DNA from: Welwitschia mirabilis
Taxonomy: Eukaryota > Gnetophyta > Gnetopsida > Welwitschiales
NCBI GenBank assembly: GCA_051453625.1
Contig: JBOZIK010000001.1
Span: 239,422,284 to 239,486,283, forward strand
Reading direction: 5' to 3'
DNA length: 64,000 nt
Shown here: positions 11,738-22,895 of the stretch, piece by piece
How the letters are laid out: each line of letters opens with the position of its first letter
Position numbering within the stretch: position 1 is the first letter of the stretch
Made by a program: the position numbers and the translations under genes
Notes under the pieces: model-generated
What the model was told of the DNA's origin: nothing
What the model saw: only the letters and a program-made list of their open reading frames with translations
Databases searched by the model: none

Positions 11738-12247
11738 AGCATTTTCAGGTTAATAACGCATGGCCGTTCTTTAGAAGCTTGGCATCCAATGTGAACTGAA
11801 TCATAACTCTCAAATTCAAAGCCGCATGGTAAGAGAGCTTTACGTCTTCTTCAAGCTGAAATCTGTAAGAAGCGTCATCATATCCACTCTGGCGGTGATT
11901 AGGCACATCACTATCCATGAAGACCTGAAAATTTGGATGAGTCAGAAATGTCTGATTCTGTGAAACCAAGGTATTTCAGGGCTTTCCTTGACATGTTAAA
12001 CCAAATAATCTAACTCACCTCTGAACCAAATTCCTTTTCAGGAGCAAGTTTCTCTTCTGAACTAGCCTCTTCGAACAACAGCATCAGTTCCTGCTGCTTC
12101 TTTGAATGTCTATTTCTTGAGCACCTACTTTCTGTCAGAGCCAATAAATCCATCAAGAAGCAGTAAACTAGCCAGAGGAAGCGCTTAGAAGAAAAATTGA
12201 AGCAAGAAAGGTCTACACAACCATATGGTAGAGCTTATACCTGTCAT
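9079..12247 (-). CDS. MIP1-type leucine-zipper/DUF547 protein, 3' end missing
   Basis: Ten coding exons on the minus strand join in frame with GT-AG introns: 12247-12241, 12131-12019, 11924-11844, 11594-11478, 11328-11080, 10540-10038, 9845-9746, 9544-9485, 9385-9293 and 9198-9079 (1443 nt, 481 codons). Residues about 60-150 form a coiled coil, with LEEDVKKLEQQLQEEVEL (64-81) and FLHYQLSQERNERRLLEY (about 127-144), as in the ternary-complex-factor MIP1 leucine-zipper domain. Residues 190-340 are a Ser-rich linker with LSEEMVRCMRDIFIHL. From about 345 comes DUF547, with LAFWINIYNALMMH, YLAYGVPKSDLKLFALMQK and AAYTVGGHSFNAVSIEYVIL. Plant members are poorly characterised; DUF547 has been compared with glutaredoxin-like folds. 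The start ATG (12247-12245) follows an in-frame stop at 12269-12271. The C-terminal part of DUF547 is not found; exon 10 ends in a good donor. Every internal exon is open, so the gene is probably functional. Confidence 0.9.
11706..11736. repeat. AG dinucleotide microsatellite in intron 3
   Basis: About 15 AG units lie within intron 3 (11595-11843) of the DUF547 gene. The array is uninterrupted and so probably length-variable between individuals. Confidence 0.9.
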
Positions 12248-13700
12248 CAAGAGAATCCAACGCCAACATTACCAGCAGAAGCGCAATCACAGCCTCAAAA
12301 ACAGGCGTCTGGAAGATCGAAACAAGATTCTAATCGCTCCGACTTGTCTTGACATATTTCAATTTTAACAAAGCGGCATTTCCCTTGAAGATCCGCCGAA
12401 TTCTTCCGGTGTTCCGCGCCATCAAGTTCTGTAATTTGATTGAAGAAATCTTTAATCCTTTTCACTCGGTTCTTTCGCCGATGGTGTATTTTTCTGTTTA
12501 GAAAATAACGAATTCAGAAACGCTTAAGCCCTTTACTCTTAGCACTTTACCAAAAATACAGGGCAATCTTCCAATCTAATCTTTAACTTCAACTTGTAAA
12601 ACTACTAAATCCAAGCGCAAAAGAAGCTTGCGATACAATTTACATCGAAAGCTAACGAATTGCATCATGTTTCGGCTGATCGATGCACAAGACAGTTAAG
12701 GATGGATCCGAGTGGCAATACAGCGCAGTATCATTTGAAAACACGGAAGACCCGGAGAGGGCTTATACGCCGTGAAAAGCAAGCAGCATCTTTCTCAGAC
12801 GTTGGAAATCCTGTTTTACGCAATATCCCTTTGGGATTTGCAAGCTAAGTACCACCTAGCAAGATATATTCCCGTTGAAGCGAATTCGATGAACAAGAAT
12901 CAACGTTTCGCTCTTTCCAACAAGAAAGAGTCACTTTTTCTAAATAACTTTCAGAAAACAGCTAGAATAGTACACGTCTCACGAAAGCAACAATCTTTCA
13001 CAACATGAATGTAGAGAACTTTCACAAAGGTAGTCAATCACTTCTTCGGATTCGTTTAACGCATTTAACATGCACCCGGAGCACTTTAAAACCAGGGAAA
13101 GCAAAAAGGGAAACAGAAATTAACGGACCTTTGAGATAACTTTTGCTGGTCGAGGTTGAAAGAGATGAACAGGGGTTAGGCTGTCAGTCTCCCGGCGACT
13201 TCAACGGCGAAGAGCAGTCATGAAGCTAGGCGACAAAGCCAGGAGACGTCGCTCGAACATTACTGTATTGTTAACTGGGAATGCAAAAGAGCCAACGTTT
13301 GCAGCGGTTATCCAGATTTAAAATGAGCTGGCCAATCGTAGCGGTTGCTTTCCCGCCTAAGCGGACACAAACGGCACAAATTCGTTGTTGCTTGTAAAGA
13401 ACATTCAAAGCATTCCCTGGGTCTGCAAATGTTGCAGAAGCGCCATAAGCCGCATTAATAATGCAGATTTCTTCATCTTAGACAAAGAAACGTCTGTAAA
13501 CAGGGGTTCATTTTCCTCGTCGCTTGGAAGCAAAGCCGCAAAGTCACACTTATTTCAACCAAACATAATACAAAGCTTTTTAACATCTTTGTAAGGATTC
13601 GTTCAACAATGATATCCTACTCGCTTCTTCGTTCTGATCTTTAATTTACGTTCGTCTTCTGCGTGGTCACAGCGGGCGAGATGATGCCTCTGCGCTGGAG
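12248..13700 (-). promoter_or_regulatory. 5' UTR/promoter region of the DUF547 gene
   Basis: This is the sequence immediately upstream of the start codon. It is far less AT-rich than the rest of the window and retains many CpGs, notably around 12350-12480 and 13140-13360. In a genome where most CpG has decayed to TpG/CpA, this marks a region kept free of methylation, such as a promoter. A reverse-strand ATTGGCC/CCAAT-type box lies near 13330. A non-coding upstream exon is possible (a donor-like AAAG|GTCCGT near 13130 on the minus strand). No TATA box or transcription start can be assigned from sequence alone. Confidence 0.45.
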
Positions 13701-14728
13701 AACAACTGAAACCTCAGGGACGTGTCTGAGCAACTCTGGAGGACATCTTTATTGGGGGCAGAGGGGATTTTAATGACTGCTTTTCCGTCTTTGCTAAAGG
13801 TTCATATGAAAGTAAAAACTCTAAATTTCTTCCAACCTTTTCAAACGGCACGCTACGAATGTGATTCCACGGAAAGACAGCATGGCTGTCACCTGACGTC
13901 TTCTCACACATTTAATAACAACGGAATCGGAAATCTGAAACTTCCGCTACCTGCACTATTAATTGATGCTGAAATAAGGCGAAAGCAACACAGAAGCAGC
14001 ATAACACTCTACATACTCCATACGCTACCTGCACTACTAATTGATGCTGAAAATATACTCTCCAGACATTTTCAAAACATTTAAAGCTTTTTGCATTCCT
14101 TTTCATTTGAAAGCTCTGTTTAACGCTATTTTAAAACAGGCTTCCCTCGTGTTTAGCGCGCATTTGGAAGATGCTGCGTGGCTAGAGCGTTCAGTGTTCA
14201 GACTAACACTACGCACTGTCTCGTGCCTTTCAATTGCAGCCCTTGGGCTCGAATCTCAAAACCATTACCAGAGACCACCGCTAAAAATGGCAGAACAGAA
14301 TAGCATCTTCGGTTACAGTTTTCTAACATAAAACATAGAGCGAAATGAACGGTTGGCTCCCTCCCCAGTTTCTTTTCCCTATGCTTTAAAACGCCGGAAT
14401 GGTCAACTCGTTGGGTATTGACTCATGCATGGGCTTAGAGGCTGCGTCCCGTACGTGTTTTTAAAATTATTTTAATCTCTCCGAACTTTCTTAAACACAC
14501 GTATAATGAACACGTTTATGGCCGGCGCACTCGTAAGCACTGTTTCGAAGAGATCCGCAGTTGACGCGAAAACGCTGGCGTTTATCGAGGATATGGGGCA
14601 ATAGCTCGTGCTTCCGACAGCGAACTGCATGTTCTCACTAAACAAGCTTCGTGAAACGCGGAAACGGAATGCCATGAAACATAAAAATGAAAAGTTAACA
14701 CTAAATGCGGAAAATCGATACAAAATAT
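13701..14728. other. CpG-retaining intergenic sequence, no gene recognised
   Basis: It continues the CpG-retaining island upstream of the DUF547 gene. Open frames up to about 120 codons exist on both strands but none resembles a known protein. A tRNA-like A-box/B-box pair is noted at 14179-14256, without a foldable tRNA. Confidence 0.4.
13945..14052. repeat. short direct repeat, 78-bp period
   Basis: A 30-bp block beginning CGCTACCTGCACTA and ending TTGATGCTGAAA occurs at 13945-13974 and again, with one difference, at 14023-14052. It may be a small tandem duplication whose intervening parts have diverged. Confidence 0.7.
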
Positions 14729-14790
14729 TTAATTTTTGTTATATTATTTTAATTTTTAATTTTTATTATATTATTTTAATATTTAATGGG
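14729..14790. repeat. AT-rich 27-bp direct repeat
   Basis: AATTTTTGTTATATTATTTT at 14731-14750 is repeated with one change at 14758-14777. Simple AT-rich sequence with no coding content. Confidence 0.6.
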
Positions 14791-14797
14791 TAAGGGC

Positions 14798-14945
14798 TTT
14801 AGTTCATTAATTCAATCTAGTAAATGATTTTCTTGTGGTTAGGAGTTTAAAACCCTATAAAGAACCAAGGGGTGTGTGGGTAGCCCCAACCAAATCCTGT
14901 GTAATCCTCGTGGTGATAGGCATAGATATAGCTCCACAAGATACG
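14798..14945 (+). mobile_element. tRNA-like SINE fragment (weak)
   Basis: An AATCTAGTAAATGA stretch followed by GGAGTTTAAAACCC resembles the A-box/B-box spacing of the SINE copies at 17205 and 28253 (minus). A downstream GTAATCCTCGTGGTGATAGG resembles GTAATCTCGGTGGCTATA of the 17.2-kb copy. Ends are not defined. Confidence 0.3.
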
Positions 14946-14980
14946 AACTTGTGCTTTCATGCAGACCAAAAGTTTCTATC

Positions 14981-15072
14981 TTTATCCAACAAAAACACTA
15001 TAATATTTGTCCACAATGGTTTTGTGTTTATCCAACAAAAACACTATAATATTTGTCTGCAATGGTTTTGTG
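14981..15072. repeat. 46-bp tandem duplication
   Basis: Two adjacent 46-bp units, 14981-15026 and 15027-15072, both beginning TTTATCCAACAAAAACACTA, differ at only two positions, so the duplication is recent. It lies in a 152-codon open frame that I do not regard as a gene. Confidence 0.9.
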
Positions 15073-15989
15073 TAAAATTTTATGTGGTAAGTTTCATGTT
15101 ATATCTTTTGAGTGTGAGAGGATTTACTAATACTAGTGGTAGTGTCAATGGGACATTTGCATGTGGGTTTGAAGTCCTGGGTCTTGTTTCACGACAAAAC
15201 TTTTATTGTGGGTTTGAAGCATTGATTGTCTTGTTTGACAACAAAATATCTTATAAACTTGAAAGGGATATCAAAGAAGAAAGTAACAGATAAGGCTAAA
15301 CTGAAGCTTTTATTAATAAATGGGAATGATACGAAAATCGACTGAAAACAGATAATGGACTCCTGAATACAAGGACATGGCTAACTATATGATTTAGTTG
15401 CTATAAAATAGGAAAACAAATTACCAACTTTGCTAAAGACTAGGAAAACATTAACAGACACAGAACAAACTTAATCCTATCTAAAACAGTGCTAACTTGG
15501 CATTCCATGTGGCTAAATGCTAGCATAGGCAGCCTTTGTTTCTCCAACATATCTATGAGGCTTTAGGAATAATTAAATTGTTTGTCACAATGGTTGCAGT
15601 TTGGTAGGAGTTGCTGTCATTAAAAGTTTGAGTTTGACATTCCCTTTAGAAATGATAAGTTTTCAGGAAAAAGGATATGCTATAAGAGAAATTAAAAGGA
15701 TTTCATTTTCTCAACTAATAATACAAGTAAAAATAAAGTTAAAAAGTTTACAATGTTTTATTTATCATTTATTTATGGATGAACAAAAACTAGATAACCT
15801 TGGGTACAAAACAAAAGTGAGACTTGGACATTATCGTAAAGTCAAGCAAATCAGTAATCTTGGTGAGTTTGACAAACTTTCTTATGAATTAACTTTTTCA
15901 AAAGAGTTAAAAAGAATTAGATACTCAACTCTAATTATTTTGTTAACAATTTTCAAAAAGCAATTACAAGGTTTTAATTAGTCCTTTAC
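15073..15989. other. intergenic, nothing recognised
   Basis: AT-rich sequence. A 126-codon open frame (15601-15981, + strand) is low-complexity and has no family resemblance. No other structure was seen. Confidence 0.4.
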
Positions 15990-16870
15990 AAAGAGCAAAG
16001 AGTTGTCCATTAATCTCCATGTGCGTGACATAAGCGCTAAGGCATATGCATTAGCTGGGAATGGGCGTAAATGGCGCCAGGTTGTATACTCAAATGATAG
16101 TATAATAAGTTTCCTATCTTTATGATGAAAACTAAAGCGTTCACCCATCCACCGCATGCGCTTCCCTCTAATGGCAGTGCTCTCTTGAGTCATGACGTCG
16201 CGCTTTGGCTGTTTGTGCCTTGTAATGTGAGTAGAGTGGAGAGGAGCAAGAAAGAGTTTGAGGGAGCGGAGACAAGAGGCCAAGCAAACGTGCGTCTAGT
16301 TGCTTTTTCTCTGTCAGCTAACATAATGTCATTGGATATTAAATGACGTTACTGGCGTGGGGTCCCTCATTTGTGGTTGCTCATTCGCTAGGGGTACTGT
16401 AGACAGGGTACAGGAATGGGGAGACGGCGTAAGCATAAATAGAGACAATCATAGACTCCAATTTGGGGGTCCACATAGGTGATAAAATTTTTGAATTTAT
16501 TAAGTGAATGGGAAAATGGGCATGGTAAGATTGGCGGCCCCAACGAATTCCGTGCCTTGACGGGAACGCTTCATGATCCTGGAGCGCACTTTCAAGTGAC
16601 GTGTTGGCCTATCCCTTTGAATAATAGTTTTTCTTGGGACACTTGAGAGTTACTACTAATAATCGTCCGCTTTTAAAGATTGTATATTGAGAAGTTGCTC
16701 CTGTAGTGATGATACGGACAATGGAGTGCTATTTGAGGGCGGATGAGTGAATAATAAGCATTGCTGGCACGTGCGAGGGGTTGGGAGCCTCCACTAGAAA
16801 AACATTCGTCCCACTCATTCACTCCCGCATTATTGCTTGGATTTGCTGGAGCCACTCGCTAACAAATATG
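15990..16870. promoter_or_regulatory. orphan CpG-retaining island
   Basis: Roughly 880 bp with about three dozen CpGs, sharply different from the CpG-poor DNA on either side. It contains ACGT-core motifs typical of plant bZIP/bHLH sites: CATGACGTCGCG (about 16192), AATGACGTTA (about 16342) and GGCACGTGCGAGG (about 16766). No exon of a recognisable protein was found on either strand. It may be the promoter of an unrecognised or non-coding transcript, a distal element, or an insertion recent enough to escape CpG decay. Confidence 0.35.
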
Positions 16871-17189
16871 CCAACCCAAGTGTATTATTAGTTCATTGAT
16901 TATCATTCATTCACTTAACTCCATCATCTTATCCAATCCAACAACCGCATCGTAAACAATTTAAGAAATGTTTCTACGAAGGGAACCTCCTTTCCAACCT
17001 CCATTATGGAAAAAGAAAGAGATATTTCTCCAACTAAATACAAACAATTTGGTGGTTTTAATTTATTTTCCATAAAATTTTAAAATCACTTAAGTTATTC
17101 TCTATCATTTCTTTCCTTTTTTTTCCTTTTTTTTGGAATCTTATCACCCTTTAGTGTTAGAGCACTTGAATGTATACCAACTAAAATTA

Positions 17190-17345
17190 TACTTGAGTCA
17201 ATAAATAGCAATCCAACTAGTCGAGTACCTGTTGTCCATTTAAAAGATTGTTGGTTCAAACCTTTAGATGTCTATTTGGTACATTATAAGCTCATAGGCA
17301 TACTTAAATCATTTGTTGTGGTAATCTCGGTGGCTATACTTCCAA
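17190..17345 (+). mobile_element. tRNA-derived SINE copy
   Basis: TCCAACTAGTCGAGTACC (A-box-like) is followed about 30 bp later by GTTGGTTCAAACC (B-box, consensus GGTTCRANNC). The same arrangement, with clear similarity between the boxes, occurs on the minus strand at 28253-28442. The 3' end is uncertain. Confidence 0.45.
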
Positions 17346-19802
17346 TCCAAAACCAAATTATACTTAAAATGAATTACTAATTAACCTTTGTCATACAACA
17401 TCATTGATAATATCACATGTCTAACTTAAGGACTTTATAAATGGCAATAGGTTCTTTTCTTCTCTAATTTTTTTTTAAGATAATATGTTAATGCTTTACA
17501 TTTGAATGGCAAAAAAGAAACCATAAAGCTAACCCCATGTAGATGTGAAAAAGTTATGATGATCATGATGACATCATTCATGTATTATATACTAGCAATT
17601 TCAAGTCTTATAAGCTAACAAACAAACCAAAGAATAAAATAATAAAGTTCTAAAATGATATAAACATGAAAAAAGGAATTTATTTTGTAGTAAAAAATAG
17701 AAATGTTATCTTTAAGGTCAAGCTTTTAAATTTTAATATTATTGAGAAATGTAACTAAGGGGATGCAAACAATGATTTGGATCTTCAATTGAAACTTCAA
17801 GCCTTTTTACTTTATTTTCTAAGATTGGAGGGATAGAAGAAGAAAACTTAATTTCTCAATAATATCTAGTTTCAATTTCTCATCTATTCTATTATCACAT
17901 GCTCCTTGTCTTTTCATAGTATCAGAAGGTACGATGATTAGTATGACAGAGGTAATATTAATAAGTTCCTTCAACATAGGAACACAAATATCATAAATAT
18001 CATATATATGTTCTTTTAATTGTGAGCCTTTATAGTAACATTATAAGACCTCTCTCCATTTTTGTTTTGTGATTATCTTAACGGAAACAACCACTATACA
18101 CAGGTATGAAGAATCAATAAAACAATCTCTCCCTTGGCATCATATTAAATTTCTAGTTCCCTATTACTATTAAAGGCCATAATACAAGATCTTTAGAGTT
18201 ATAATTATCATCTAGGGCTTTCATGATCATACCAACTCTCAAATATAACACTTTCTTTGATTTATTAATACTAAACATTATCATATTGATAACTCATTAA
18301 TAGTAAGTAATTTTCTAATTCTAAAACCAATCTCCTCTCATTAGGCATATCCATTCCAAAATTAAAATTTGATTCTTTACTTTTAGAATTTTGAAAATTT
18401 GAAAATATCTTCATTTAATTCAGTCCAGTGATATTGTCTCTCTATGCGTACAACTAACTTCATTCATTAAATGTTGAACTCCTAAAATTAACTAATCATG
18501 TGTTAATACGTAATACCTTACATTGTATATGAAAAACTACTTCGAGTTGTCATGCTACATCCCATATATGACCTAGTTTTCATAGTTTTGTTTCAAATCT
18601 AGAACCTATTTCCTATGTAGAATAATGAGGTGCTTTATGTAAATTAGACTTGAAAGTTTACTATATCATGGAATCTAATATAAGAAGTTATTAAACAAAG
18701 GAAAAACTTGATTTTTAAAACAAGAAGATCATGCTCTGAGCCTTTACAAAAAGAAATGTGTACTTAACATAATAATTCTACTCATGGAAAGAAAATCAAG
18801 TATACATAGTTTAAATTAAAGCATAAAGAAATCTCTTAGGTTGAATTGCATATATAAAGAAAGCACGACAGTATCGAACCAATGAAATACTTAACATCAG
18901 TTCATATGGAAATATTAATGTTATCTTATTAAACTGTTAATTTATATTGTAAAACAACTCTTTTTCTTAAGTGACATACAAGTAAGTGTCACTTCAGGAA
19001 ACATGGTTATGGAAGATCTCAAAAACCCATAGGTTCCCAATTTTAAAATAATTCCTGTCAAGATCACGGATCCACTTGGGGGTGCCTTCACATGGTTCGT
19101 GTTTGATACAAACCCAACTGTAGAGGTGGATGACAGACTATCTCCCCCAACCAGTGCACATGAAAATGATTCAGAATTATGAGCGGTAGTGGTAGGTATC
19201 ATACATGCATGCACATTAAAACATATGACTTATAATTATTGTGAAGAGCTTCATGTGTAAAAGCATAATTTCATGAGAGATGAAAAGAGAAATACAATAA
19301 AATAAAAAGGAATAATCTTTTATAAATGTTCACCATGATTCTAAAGATCATTTATAACTCAAACAAATAAGTAAGAAGTTTAAGCAGTCAAATCTACTAA
19401 ATTCATTTTCATACTAAAATTTTTTTTCATTAAAACTTCATTACTTGAAATCATATAATATGGACCTAGATGAGTCATTCCAACATATTGTTCCATTCTA
19501 TACAAGATGTACAACAAATTGGAATCAAAACATAAAACTTGAAAAACAAGACTCTTTAAATCGACAAAGAAGACCATTTGACTTAAATAAGATTTTCACT
19601 AAAATTCAATACATTAAACTTGTGAGATAACTTTTGATTTATTATGAAATAACTTATAAAGTAATGAAACATTTAAATTTAATTCCAAATCAAAAAGCAA
19701 TTAATAACAACTAGCAAATGAATATTTATTAAATCAAAGTAATGCTTAGTCACTTTCAAGTTATTTTGATTGAAAGAAAGAGAGAACATGAAGAAGCAAG
19801 AG

Positions 19803-19805
<3 letters not shown>
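17346..19805. other. gene-free AT-rich DNA
   Basis: No protein motif, LTR end or tandem structure recognised. The short open frames are isolated and AT-biased. A 90-codon minus-strand frame at 18942-19214 is not recognisable. Confidence 0.4.

Positions 19806-19874
<69 letters not shown>
19806..19874. repeat. GA dinucleotide microsatellite ending in a gap
   Basis: A pure (GA)n run of about 34 units runs directly into the N gap. Its true length is unknown, and the microsatellite is the likely cause of the assembly break. Confidence 0.95.
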
Positions 19875-20366
19875 NNNNNNNNNNNNNNNNNNNNNNNNNN
19901 NNNNNNNNNNNNNNNNNNNNNNNNNNNNNNNNNNNNNNNNNNNNNNNNNNNNNNNNNNNNNNNNNNNNNNNNNNNNNNNNNNNNNNNNNNNNNNNNNNNN
20001 NNNNNNNNNNNNNNNNNNNNNNNNNNNNNNNNNNNNNNNNNNNNNNNNNNNNNNNNNNNNNNNNNNNNNNNNNNNNNNNNNNNNNNNNNNNNNNNNNNNN
20101 NNNNNNNNNNNNNNNNNNNNNNNNNNNNNNNNNNNNNNNNNNNNNNNNNNNNNNNNNNNNNNNNNNNNNNNNNNNNNNNNNNNNNNNNNNNNNNNNNNNN
20201 NNNNNNNNNNNNNNNNNNNNNNNNNNNNNNNNNNNNNNNNNNNNNNNNNNNNNNNNNNNNNNNNNNNNNNNNNNNNNNNNNNNNNNNNNNNNNNNNNNNN
20301 NNNNNNNNNNNNNNNNNNNNNNNNNNNNNNNNNNNNNNNNNNNNNNNNNNNNNNNNNNNNNNNNNN
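19875..20366. other. assembly gap (492 N)
   Basis: N run of 492, so probably an estimated gap size, bordered on the left by the GA microsatellite. Confidence 0.95.
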
Positions 20367-21691
20367 AATATTCTTAGAACCTTTAAAATACTAATAATAT
20401 GTCCTTAAAAAAGTTTCTAGAATTAAACATTTAATATCAAGCAAAATCTATTGAAACTGATAAAAATAGATCATCTAGAGAAAATCTATAAAAATTACAA
20501 TCAACCCTATTTTGATCAAGAATATTAAGCAAATTGGAAAACTTAAGAAAAAATGGATTGCATATTTTGAAAGTACTTAGAAAATACTACAAGATAGAAT
20601 CTTAATTTTTTGAAAACACATTAATAATGATTAAGAAACTTTCTATGCAAAAAAGAAAATTAAGATTTCACTGTTTAGAAACATTTCCAAGTAAAATTGC
20701 AACTTTGATTATAAATGGCTGAAAAATGGATTTTAGAGGCCAAATTTATATTTTGAATTATTTAGCATAGAAGTTTCTAAATTTTTTAATGAAGCTACAA
20801 ATAAAATTCCAGAATCATGGGAGTTTTATAAAATGAGTTATGGTCAAAACAAGCATTGAAATCTACTAGTCTCCTTCAATTTTGAGAAGAAGAAAAAGGA
20901 GAAATAAGAATCAATATAAAATTGTGTAATTTTAAATTTATAAATAAATAAATAACATATGTACAAACCAAACTAGTGCTATTGGAAAGGAAAAATTACA
21001 AATTCATCATCCTTTGCTTAGGAAGAAAGCTGGAATCACGAGAAAATGTACTAGAAGATGTGAGAAGAATGGAGGAAAGAAGAGAGAAGAGGAATTAAAA
21101 ACTTTGACATAGAGCGATCAACCATGCAAAATTACACTATGCTATGACAACAATTCAATTAGCACTAACTATGCAACATGCTATAAGAAGTCTAATCAAA
21201 TTGAAAGAAAAGCATGATGAAAATGCATAAATCACGCAAACAAAAGCATGGAAACATAAGGGAAAACAATACTTAGTGGTTTTAAATAAAATCATTTTCC
21301 TTTTTATTAGTCTTCAATCTAATCTGATGTCATCTTCATCTCTTGCGTTGCCCGTTCATGTGCGGTTTACCACCTATACCATGCCCTCCAGATGGATGAA
21401 AATGGAAGAAAAAGAGATGGAAAATGGAATGTGAGAGGATGCAGGAAACTAAAAATGAATGTGTATGATAGTAAAAGATGAAAATGAAGAATGTAGAAGG
21501 CTTCCAAAGTTGTTATAGAGAGGAGGCCAACTTGAAAGTGAAGAAATAAGAGAGAAATATGATAAAATCTCCTTCGAATGCTTGAGAATATATTTAAGTT
21601 AACTTAAGAGCATCAAAGTGGCATAAATGTAGTATAGTAACATTATTATGTGCATTTGGGCATTGAGGGAAGCCTTTATAGGTGCACTTGG
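20367..21691. other. gene-free AT-rich DNA
   Basis: No gene or repeat recognised. The last bases (21687-21691, CTTGG) are the left target-site duplication of the LTR element that follows. Confidence 0.45.
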
Positions 21692-21909
21692 TGAAGGACC
21701 AATTGTGGATTGAAATAAAAGAATTATTAGCTTCACATCATTACATTGAGATTCAAGGTACTTAAATAGTACATTTTGAAGATTTTGTAGAGGATTTAGT
21801 GGAGATACAATAGAGGAAACCAAGGGAATGAAAATGACAAACAAAGATAGGGGTGACATGTGTAGAAAATAAAGGGACACAAGGGAAAAATCATAGAAAA
21901 TTTCCAACA
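21692..21909 (-). repeat. 3' LTR of the gag-only element
   Basis: 218 bp, in minus orientation from TGTTGGAAATTTTC to a CA end. It is preceded on its own strand by the PPT and matches the 23873-24091 and 25136-25354 copies along its length, with scattered differences. Confidence 0.85.
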
Positions 21910-21921
21910 ATTTCCCCTTTG
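21910..21921 (-). other. polypurine tract of the gag-only element
   Basis: CAAAGGGGAAAT on the minus strand, directly before the 3' LTR start TGTTGG. This is the expected plus-strand priming site. Confidence 0.75.
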
Positions 21922-22199
21922 ATACAAAAAGGTTATTACCTTTTCTATCACCATTACAACCAACAAAATTAAAATGAAATATTTCTTTTAAGCTTAATGA
22001 AGAAAATTCCAAGTTGAACTCCCAAACATATGACTCCCTAGTTGGAAAGGTGCACCTTACTCTTAAACATTAACTCGCAAGCAATGAGTTTGAGTATCAA
22101 CAACCAAAAAGATCTGCATTAGACGTATCTTTTTCTTATTTCACATTATCTCTATCTTCATTTTCACTTTCAAGTGCTACCAACACTTTGTGTGCCCTT

Positions 22200-22895
22200 T
22201 CTTTGCCCTCAAGAATATCTTTAACCCTTACTTTATAATGTATTCAAATATTTCCATGCTTTTTACAATAATAGCATGTTATGTTTTTCATTTTTACTTA
22301 AAGTGGATTGAAACTTACCTTTTGAATTTTTTCTTTAAAAGAAAGCTCCAACATTTAAATCCTTTTGCATCTTTGAAACTTCTTCAAGTAATGTGGAAAT
22401 TATCTTTTCAAGGCTTGCATTTGTATTTTTTAAAGTAAAAACCATACTTGGTAATGGAGATGACATGCTATTTAAAAGTATTACCTTTGCATCACTTTCA
22501 CTAATTGATTCATTTATGCCACTCAACCATGCTCGTATTAAATTAAACTTATTAATATAGGCTACAATATTATCCCCTTGATCAAAATTTAAGCTAAACA
22601 ATTCTTGTTTCAAAGAAACTATAGCAACAGGTATTTGAAAACCAAATAGTGAATTCAAAGAGTCCCATACCTCTTTGGATTTAGATTCTGATTTGATCAA
22701 ATGCAAGCAGTAATCTGCTAAAGCAACCTCAATAGAAGATACTACACTATTGTCTTGCTACTTTTATTTTGACTTTGTATTTGCATCTGTGGGTTTTGGA
22801 ATAGAGACATCAACATAGCCCCATAAACTTTTCACAAGAAAGAATTTGACCTTCATTTGCCAAGTATGAAAGTATTTACCTTCAAGATCTTACAA
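22200..22895 (-). pseudogene. copia gag (Retrotran_gag_2/UBN2) of the gag-only element
   Basis: The minus-strand reading begins with LEGKYFHTWQMKVKFFLVKS, matching the 'F.G.NY..W..KM..LL' start of UBN2 gag. It continues with ALADYCLHLIKSESKSKEVW (LTR-copia 'A..AKE.WD.L') and an uninterrupted stretch at 22706-22335 containing LKQELFSLNFDQGDNIVAYI and SEDAK-like ISESDAKVILLNSM. A degraded nucleocapsid knuckle starts CYYCKKHGNI (22275-22246) and is then interrupted by a stop. At least two more stops lie in the N-terminal part, so this copy is not functional, though the central 120 codons remain open. It lacks any pol domain downstream. Confidence 0.75.

Noticed and set aside
14835-15293. 152-codon plus-strand open frame
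   Set aside because: Contains the recent 46-bp tandem duplication and a SINE-like head, has no family resemblance, and lacks linked exons.
19742-20408. Two plus-strand open frames of about 210 codons with Arg/Glu repeats
   Set aside because: They translate the GA microsatellite and the N gap; there is no real coding sequence.
21599-22012. 137-codon minus-strand open frame
   Set aside because: It runs through the PPT and the whole 3' LTR of the gag-only element, so it is not a protein gene.
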